DNA from: Flabesymbios commensalis
Lineage: Eukaryota; Annelida; Polychaeta; Terebellida; Flabelligeridae
Length of the DNA: 64,000 nt
NCBI GenBank assembly: GCA_964017125.1
Contig: OZ024907.1
Span: forward strand, 18,119,778-18,183,777
Reading direction: 5' to 3'
Within the stretch, counting starts at the first letter, position 1. Each line of letters begins with the position of its first letter. The notes beneath the pieces were generated by a model. The model saw only the letters and a list, made by a program, of their open reading frames with translations, was not told the origin of the DNA and did no database searches. Shown here in pieces: positions 57,761 through 64,000 of this stretch. The position numbers were made by a program, and so were the translations under genes.

Positions 57761-58499
57761 GTTTAAAAAACATGTTGTATCCTGGGCATCCTGGCTCTAC
57801 GAATGTGTCCACAGATATGTCCCTGGCCTCTTCCTTTTTTATATTTCTGACAAAACGACAGTGGATTTTGTAAACTAAGATTGATAGCTCATCCTGAACT
57901 GTCAGAAGTCTGCTCAATTTCACGGATTATAACGGGTTATTACGTGTACATACGAGAGAAATAGGCCGGGTTTATGTCGGTACAACGGATTTAAAAGTTG
58001 ACCCAGCATTGCGCCAACGTCTTGTAGGTAATTACGTAGTCGCATTTGTGAGACGTGTTCGTTAAGCGGATACGACGAGTTCCCCAAATAAACAGAATGA
58101 TCATCCCCTCAGCGGAGAAGACTCCTAAACAAACAGAACTAAACACTGGAAACTTCTGGTGGTGTTAGCGTTCTGAGAGGTCTTCTTCTTCTGGTGCCTG
58201 CACTAATAACAGAGATGACGACGCCTTATGTAAGGCCCGGTACGAGGAGGGGGGGGGGGGACAAACAAATCCACCGATCCCGAGATGCTCTCTGCCAGCG
58301 ATTCCCGATCCCAGAATGCTGTGTGGCGCATGCTCAGTGACTGCGGATGCTCCTTTCATGTTTGTAAGAGAGCGGGGCATTAGACTCGGCTCAGTTACGG
58401 CATAAAGTAGAGCCTGCCACAACCAATTTGCCGGCATGGCTGGCAGCCCTGCAGCTGGTCGCTAGTAATGGCGCAGCCAGCCAGCAAACACCCAGAGTA

Positions 58500-58758
58500 C
58501 GCCCAATGCTGTTTTAATGCTGGTCCACCGTCTACGACGGTGTACCAGCATTAAAACACCATTGGGCGAATGTTCCGTTTTACTAGGGTAAGCATTTGAC
58601 GCGAGGCCGCTCAATATTTCCCTTGGCACCTCAATAACACGAAACTTTCTCATAGCAAACATGCGACATGGAACAAATGGTGGGTTAATGTTGGGGCAGC
58701 GTCGCAGACGGTGGGCCAACATTACTCCAACATTGGGACAATGTTTTGCGTTTGTCGG
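58500..58758 (+). mobile_element. Two family A hairpins
   Basis: 58500-58586 has long arms GCCCAATGCTGTTTTAATG and CATTAAAACACCATTGGGC. 58678-58758 has GGTGGGTTAATGTTGG and CCAACATTACTCCAAC. They supply most of the spurious minus-strand 102-codon frame (MLAHRLRRCPNIN...). Confidence 0.7.
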
Positions 58759-58821
58759 GAGCTGCCACAACTCAATGATGGGTCAGCATCTAAGTCATGG
58801 ATCAATGTGAACTTTTGCACT

Positions 58822-59143
58822 CTGGGCGGGGGCCCTAGGGTAGTGGTTAGCACCACTGCCTTTCACGCCAGAGTTCGGGGTTCGGTTCCCGGTCTCGGCG
58901 GTTTGAAAGAAACAAAAAATGTTTCTTCCCCATCCACGTGTGAAAGTCAGTATTGTGGGGAGCCTCCGTGACCGAGAGGTAGCGTGCTCGGCCTCAGACC
59001 GCCAGGGCTCGAATTTCGAATCCTGTGTCTGGAGGACAGTGTCATCTCATCATCTCACCATCCTCAGGAGGTTCTCCTGGCCCAGTTTAGCCTATATGTG
59101 CACAAAGGTGGCCTAAAGCCCGATTCATTTCATTTCATTGCCC
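58822..59143 (+). mobile_element. Dimeric tRNA-derived SINE, best copy
   Basis: Two tRNA-like units in tandem. Unit 1 (58822-58905) has an A-box-like TAGTGGTTAGC and B-box GGTTCGGTTCC. Unit 2 (58960-59035) has GTGACCGAGAGGTAGCGTG and a B-box-like CGAATTTCGAATCC. Unit 2 is nearer to class II (Ser/Leu) tRNAs, as judged from the 28311 copy with CCGAGTGG and GGTTCAAATCC. A body containing CTCAGGAGGTTCTCCTGGCC and CCTATATGTGCACAAA follows, then a short (ATTTC)n tail. The copy at 32484-32795 on the other strand agrees at all but about a dozen positions over 310 bp by eye, so the family was active fairly recently. Confidence 0.85.
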
Positions 59144-59234
59144 GCACTCTCTATAGGTTGATGGCATACTTCAATTGAAAATTTTGCTCCATTTTTAAAA
59201 AAGCATAATACAAAACAAATTTATTTGATTTAGA

Positions 59235-59460
59235 CGTCACCTCATTGCCAGTTTTTGGCCCTTTCATATCCACTATAATCGTCCCTAAGCAGTTTTATTG
59301 GTAAAGCAAATAACAGTTCTTGAGATTTGGGGTTTAATCGGCTAGAATTGAAAGTGGTTGGTCTCAAATTGGATAATATTAGTCAATCGAAGTTTTATGT
59401 CGCGGTAGTGCTAAGTGGGTGAATATTTGGATAATATTTGCTGATGCTAGAAGAGGTAAT
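59235..59460 (-). mobile_element. Family B remnant
   Basis: TTTTATTGGTAAAGCAAATAAC, GTTGGTCTCAAATTGG, TATGTCGCGGTAG and AAGTGGGTGAATATTTGG in family order. Strongly decayed. Confidence 0.4.
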
Positions 59461-59965
59461 GCTCGACCCAACTTTCACATAAAGTTTGCATAGTAAGTGA
59501 GTGTCTCCCTCCAAGTCCCCTGTAAACATGTCTCTAAAATCAAAACAGTTGTAATACTAGAAAACTATTACCTTTTTATGAGGTATTATTTCATTCAAGG
59601 TAAGCTATGTAGAGATTATAAATGAAATGGTTACACACCTTTCATTTCTCACGTGACCCGGGTATGTACATGTATAAATACATTGAGGATATTTGAATTC
59701 CACAAAAACAAAGATCTTTAAAGTGCTTGAAAATTCTTAAATTTTACCAGACGGGTCAAGTGATCAAGTGTTCTGATACTTTATCATCTATGGAAATTAC
59801 ATGTATTATTATCTAATTATTGTGTACCATTTCCTGGTATCACATAGGCTACTGGGGAAACTCTTCGGTACTCGAATTAGTAGATCTGTGAAACATGGTC
59901 TTTGAATGTCATTGAAAAGTCCTTGATTTCAGTGATTGACGTATCCGGCAAATACATATGTTGAC
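59461..59965. other. 3' flank, nothing recognised
   Basis: AT-rich DNA between a family B remnant and a family A pair. No gene. Confidence 0.4.
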
Positions 59966-59969
59966 ATTA

Positions 59970-60117
59970 TAAATGCTGGTTTAATGTTCGCCCACCGTCT
60001 GCGACGCTGAGCCAACATTAAACATGGTCCTCATCGCGTGTGTGCGAACACAAAACATCAACGCATTGTTGGACCAACATTAACCCAACAATGCGTTGAT
60101 GTGTAGTATTTTGCTGG
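59970..60117 (+). mobile_element. Two family A hairpins, the second without the usual centre
   Basis: 59970-60026 has GGTTTAATGTTCGCCCACCG and CATTAAAC arms. 60046-60117 pairs ATCAACGCATTGTTGG with CCAACAATGCGTTGAT across only about 8 nt, with ACACAAAAC at the left outer end and TTTTGCTGGG at the right. Confidence 0.7.
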
Positions 60118-60402
60118 GGTTATAATGGAGTCTTCCCTGCCCCCCCCCCCCTCCCTCTCACATAACCCACTCACACAGTGACCAAAGTTATGCAGTGATG
60201 TTCAGAGCTGTCGTTCTGTGTTTTGTGAGAGTTGATGGGATGTACATGTACACAACCAGAGTGTGTCACTGTGATGTGTCAGCTACAAACGAATCTAATA
60301 CTCATTATAGTGAAGTCTGAAGAGGTTCTCAAAGCCTGTAAAACATGGATATAAAGTTAATTTTGATCATGCAGTGAAAATGAACAAAACATAAAAAATC
60401 AT

Positions 60403-60644
60403 TTTACCCTTATCCTGCTAAGTTAATTTATTTTAATTTTCAACCACTTGAGCTTGTGTCTCGCTACCGCGATCCACAACCTCAAGTGGTTGAAAGTTAC
60501 TCATATTTGTTTAATTTGATACCACACATTTACAAATATTGATGTTTAAACAGTCATTTCATTCCCAATAACAGTGGTTGATCGAATTGGCTAATAAAAC
60601 GGATTAAAAACGACTATTGTCGTGATTAGCACGCAAGGGGTTAA
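60403..60644 (+). mobile_element. Family B TTAA element, near-complete copy
   Basis: Family definition: about 240 bp, ends TTAA-CCCTTA...GCGCT and AGCGC...AAGGG-TTAA, with a subterminal hairpin whose loop reads TCGCTACCGCGA, then ACTCATATTTGTTTAA, CAAACATTTGCAAAT and TAATAAAACGGATTAAAAAC. No open frame. The TTAA target and CCC start suggest a piggyBac-like non-autonomous element. In this copy the arms are CAACCACTTGAGCTTGTG and CACAACCTCAAGTGGTTG, with ends TTTACCCTTATCCTGCT and AGCACGCAAGGGGTTAA. Confidence 0.7.
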
Positions 60645-61074
60645 TGCAAACCACATTATTATCTGTTCGCATGTGGGATATAAATTCAAACTTTGATTAC
60701 TCTTGGCAGTTTATATTTGTTTGTAATTTTTTATTTAAATTTTAATTCAATAATGCAAGTAAAATCACGCATTTTAAATATACTGCTACCTGAGATACGT
60801 GTAATCTCGTCTGAATACACATCAACATAATAGCAATACATCTCAAGATAATCTAAAAATGTTTGTTCAACGTTTTGTCTGCTTCAGAATAACAACAATA
60901 TCCTGGATATTACATTAATATGCGATGTCCCTATTAATCTAATTACATGGGGATTTTAGTGCGATAAAATGCTTTATAATAAGATAAATAGCTATAATTA
61001 GTGGTGATGTATTTCCCATTCGTCATGACTACAAGAAGAGGTGCTATTGCCAGCAAACGACAGACGAGGAGTTA

Positions 61075-61133
61075 ATGTCGCTTTAATGTTGGTCCACCGT
61101 CTGCGACCCTGGCCCAACATTAAATAAACATTA
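61075..61133 (+). mobile_element. Family A hairpin copy
   Basis: GCTTTAATGTTGGTCC and GGCCCAACATTAAAT around GTCTGCGACC. The right end is degraded. Confidence 0.6.
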
Positions 61134-61389
61134 TTGAGCCCCGTATTTGTTGTAGCCTGTTGTATAAATAAATAAAATTGCGTAAAAATGAGCTTCCTCG
61201 TTATCATGACGATGGAGGATGTTTACTAAAACCAGTAAATAGTGTTTACATTAAGGAGTAATAGCTAGGTCTCTTCTGTATTAACCATCAGAACACTGAT
61301 GTCGACTAGACATTCTGTGTTTTACCAGCACCTGTATAACCTGTTGTTAAAAAGTAAAATATGCTTTAAATCTTGAAACACAGATATTT

Positions 61390-61514
61390 GTTTGGATTTA
61401 AATGTCGCCAATAACACAATTTTTCAGTCACTTGAAGTTGTGGATCGCGGTAGCGATCCACAACTTCAAGTGACTGAAAATTTAAATTGAATAGCTCAGT
61501 GCTGTGAGAGTTAA
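61390..61514 (-). mobile_element. Family B element with a perfect hairpin
   Basis: The hairpin 61421-61483 is essentially perfect: TTTTCAGTCACTTGAAG pairs with CTTCAAGTGACTGAAAA, and GTGGATCGC with GCGATCCAC. It ends GAGAGTTAA. The GTCA/TGAC change is shared by both arms. Confidence 0.65.
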
Positions 61515-61771
61515 TAGGTTGGCATCTTCCTGCCTATTTCCCCTGTTACCTGCACACCCGCCAAAATAGACGGAAGAACACTGGCGCCATCTGGCGAATC
61601 AATGCAAAACTAGAAGGATACATCATGCATCCCTCGGGGAAACAGACACACAGTTTAAGTGAGGTCACATTTTCGGCAACTTTGTTATAAATAGATATGA
61701 CAAAGTCCAATCAGTCATGTGATCAGCCACGTTTTACACGGCGTTCATCATGACTGTCCATACATGTCATC

Positions 61772-61878
61772 CCAGCAGACAGGACACATCTACCCAATGT
61801 TTGACCAGTGTTGGGCCAACGTCGTAAACGGTGGACCAACATTGGTCAAACATATGGTAGATGTGTCGTGTTTGCTTA
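61772..61878 (+). mobile_element. Family A hairpin, full length, divergent arms
   Basis: ACACATCTACC pairs with GGTAGATGTGT, and CCAATGTTTGACCA with TGGTCAAACAT. The centre is GTCGTAAAC, and outer ends are CCCAGCAGACAGG and TCGTGTTTGCTTAG. Confidence 0.75.
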
Positions 61879-61886
61879 GTACAATG

Positions 61887-62170
61887 TGAAGGCAAACATC
61901 AGTAACTGTTTACTTTACAAGTGGACAGTTACTGTTATTTGTCTTTGCTTGACAGTATGGAGTAACACCATTGTTTTGCCTATTTTCCGAGAAAACACGT
62001 CATTGAGCCAAAGTTCTGATAAATTTGGATCCGTTTTACTATTTTACTTGGTTTTACACGGCGTTTATTAGGATTGCCTATATATATATACTTTCATGCA
62101 AAGGGAAACATGAGTAACTGATTACTTTAGAAGTGGGTTCTTACTGCTGTTTGTCTTCACCTAGGAATAT
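61887..62170 (+). mobile_element. Two family G copies
   Basis: 61887-61959 (GGCAAACATCAGTAACTG, ACAGTTACTGTTATTTGTC, then CTTGACAGTATGG). 62095-62170 (GGGAAACATGAGTAACTG, TTACTGCTGTTTGTC, AATATGGTATG). They lie 136 bp apart. Confidence 0.6.
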
Positions 62171-62516
62171 GGTATGAATATATAATACTCATAGGAATAA
62201 GTCATCAGAGGCAACCATTTGCTGTGGTAAAATCAAAAATATCCAGGGGGAGTCCTCCTGGACCCCCCTACTCACACGTTTCATCTTGGCACGACTAGAC
62301 ACTAGACCAGTATATTGGGTTTTTTTCAAATATTGCACAACAGAGAACAAGGAGAATCAAGCAATCAATCAGTAAATATGCTATTGAAGCAAACAATCAA
62401 TCAAGATCGATGTCGATCGATCGATCGATCAATCAATTCATCAATTGACAATCTGTCGCTCAGCCGATCTGTCTGTCTGCCTGAAAGCTTCCAACACCAA
62501 GTTACAATACAGTAGA

Positions 62517-62813
62517 CTCACTCACTCACTCACTCACTCACTCACTCACTCACTCACTCACTCACTCACTCACTCACTCACTCACTCACTCACTCACTCA
62601 CTCACTCACTCACTCACTCACTCACTCACTCACTCACTCACTCACTCACTCACTCACTCACTCACTCACTCACTCACTCACTCACTCACTCACTCACTCA
62701 CCCACTCACTCACTCACTCACTCACTCACTCACTCACTCACTCACTCACCCACTCACTCACTCACTCACTCACTCACTCACTCACTCACTCACTCACTCA
62801 CTCACTTACTCAC
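62517..62813 (+). repeat. (ACTC)n microsatellite
   Basis: About 295 bp of almost pure ACTC units with only a few substitutions (CACCCACTC twice, CACTTACTC once), implying recent expansion. The LTHS open frame is a translation artefact. A small (GATC)n run lies upstream at about 62411-62430. Confidence 0.97.
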
Positions 62814-62910
62814 TCTTCAGTAATGGATCAGAGGTGAACAGTATCAATGTATATATAGTCCTGGATAAGTACATGCTCCCTTCCCAGCTAATATATTAAA
62901 ATGTATTGCT

Positions 62911-62970
62911 TCAACGTTGGTTCAATGTTGGGCCAGCGTCGCTGACACCTAGCCAGCATTCAGCCAGCGC
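62911..62970 (+). mobile_element. Decayed family A copy
   Basis: Left half AACGTTGGTTCAATGTTGGG is clear. The right half (AGCCAGCATTCAGCC) is diverged. Confidence 0.5.
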
Positions 62971-62978
62971 TAGGACAG

Positions 62979-63091
62979 CACCTGGTGTTATTTGAGTGAT
63001 AAGTGGGGCCAGCTGCTGCTGATGTGACAAATGTCCACTTGGCCGAAATCACCAGGTGGATTGACTCTGGTCAAGTGAAATCACCCAGGTG
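62979..63091 (+). promoter_or_regulatory. E-box cluster in the 3' flank
   Basis: Six CANNTG sites: CACCTG 62979, CAGCTG 63010, CACTTG 63036, CAGGTG 63053, CAAGTG 63072, CAGGTG 63086. The block GAAATCACCAGGTG/GAAATCACCCAGGTG is duplicated. MRF proteins bind paired CAGCTG/CAGGTG sites, so an autoregulatory enhancer is possible but unproven, at about 12.7 kb beyond the last exon. Confidence 0.35.
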
Positions 63092-63109
63092 CCGAGTCAA
63101 CAACAACTA

Positions 63110-63480
63110 CTGAGCTGGGAATCAAAATATTCACAAAGAATTAGAAAACTGCCTATATTTCCAGTGATATGCAATGTTTAGCATAATTTTTTTTCAAATG
63201 TAAAGATATACTGGTAACACGGACAAGTGTTGTGAAGTGAAAACATCTCAATAATTTTCCACTTGATACTTGATAAATATCAGCTCGGTAAATATGCTGT
63301 CTATAGCAGCTTTTCAATCCACTCTCTCTGAGGGAAGTCTTACATTCGGTGCACAGTAACATTTTATACTGAACAAATTGTCTTACAGAAAATGGCGCCA
63401 TGTCCGTTTTCAAAACTCGCCGGTATTCAAATTAAAATTCATTTATTTATGTTCCAAATACATGTATCACATCTGTTGAA
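63110..63480. other. 3' flank, nothing recognised
   Basis: Short frames on both strands (86 and 64 codons) without recognisable domains. Confidence 0.4.
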
Positions 63481-63483
63481 GTT

Positions 63484-63523
63484 AAACCAAGGACGTTCTA
63501 TACGTACAGAACGTCCTTGGTTT
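63484..63523 (+). repeat. 40-bp palindrome beside a family C end
   Basis: AAACCAAGGACGTTCT / AGAACGTCCTTGGTTT around ATACGTAC, directly before the family C terminus. Confidence 0.75.
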
Positions 63524-63772
63524 ACCTTTTCAGCGCGGGATCGTCTTTATATGTCAGAATCTGACTTTGTAAACGTCAGATTCTGAAGTATAATGGCGGT
63601 CCCCGAGCTGAAAAAATTTAAATATTTCTAATTAAATGGCCGTAGATCTACAGCATATATATATTAAAATGAAGCGGAAAGAGCTAACTAAGGCATTTAT
63701 GTTGATTTCAAAATTAAACAACCCTCTGGTCACTAAGGTTTTCATTTAAAAAATCAGCGCTTTAAGGGTAAA
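63521..63772 (+). mobile_element. Family C element
   Basis: TTTACCTTTTCAGCGCGGG, decayed hairpin, TTTCTAATTAAATGGCCG, GAAGCGGAAAGAGCTAACTA, end AGCGCTTTAAGGGTAAA. It abuts a 40-bp palindrome at its left end. Confidence 0.7.
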
Positions 63773-64000
63773 TGTGTAAAACCGGAGTTAAAACCTTGCC
63801 GGGCACCAGAGAAGCCAGTATAGAAAAGCCAAATCAAACAATTTTCAAATTAATAATTTGTTGAAAGTTATAGTAGATGTTGCTGTTCTTGTGGCTGCAG
63901 ACATTGAATTCCAAAGGGTATGACCAAAACAGAAAATGCCCTCGAGCCGTTCTTAGTTTTTATCCGGGGAACATACAGTTTATTGGAGTCGGAAGAACGG

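Noticed and set aside
58165-58437. 90-codon minus-strand frame
   Set aside because: Contains a G-run translated as prolines and no recognisable family.
58822-58905. Intact tRNA gene
   Set aside because: Same sequence recurs in the SINE at 32484 with a common body; the acceptor stem does not pair.

Overview
This is a 64-kb stretch of AT-rich animal nuclear DNA that holds one recognisable host gene, a single-copy-type myogenic regulatory factor (MyoD/Myf5 family bHLH protein), on the + strand. The coding sequence is in three exons at 8190-9128, 40978-41050 and 50162-50316. They splice in frame to a 388-residue protein. Intron 1 is about 31.8 kb and intron 2 about 9.1 kb. The single MRF gene, the protein sequence (Cys/His-Trp motif, bHLH with the Ala-Thr myogenic code, C-terminal helix III) and the repeats suggest a marine invertebrate. 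A lophotrochozoan such as a mollusc is my best guess, but the window alone does not settle the phylum. No other host gene, no RNA gene outside SINEs, no CRISPR array and no virus-like or LTR element was recognised.

Layout. 1-6.9 kb is upstream flank with microsatellites and two tRNA-derived SINEs. About 6.88-8.19 kb is the GC-rich presumed promoter and 5' leader. 8.19-50.3 kb is the gene. 50.3-50.6 kb is the likely 3' UTR, with AATAAA at 50611. 50.6-64 kb is 3' flank with no gene found.

Most of the non-coding DNA is a dense collection of small palindromic, MITE-like elements, roughly one per kilobase from 11.4 kb onward. Family A is a 60-110 bp hairpin with a GTC-N-GAC centre, at least 30 copies. 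Families B, C and D share short TTAA-CCCTT... ends and a roughly 200-250 bp length, which points to piggyBac-like non-autonomous elements, but each carries its own internal hairpin. Families E, F, G and H are further palindromes. Within families A, B and E, the two arms of a copy often match each other at positions where that copy departs from the family consensus. The palindrome is therefore preserved while the sequence drifts. This is the most unusual signal in the window.

Other repeats are a two-unit tRNA-derived SINE whose (ATTC)n tail has grown into arrays of up to several hundred bases, a second tRNA-like SINE, a 5'-truncated LINE with a (TTGA)7 tail, and long (GATT)n, (TTCG)n and (ACTC)n arrays.

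Three repeat-associated or unexplained segments carry strong consensus transcription-factor sites near the muscle gene: a palindrome with three perfect CArG boxes (13.4 kb), four AGGTCA half-sites in DR5 spacing (14.9 kb), and six E-boxes in 113 bp (63.0 kb). Their function is inference only.
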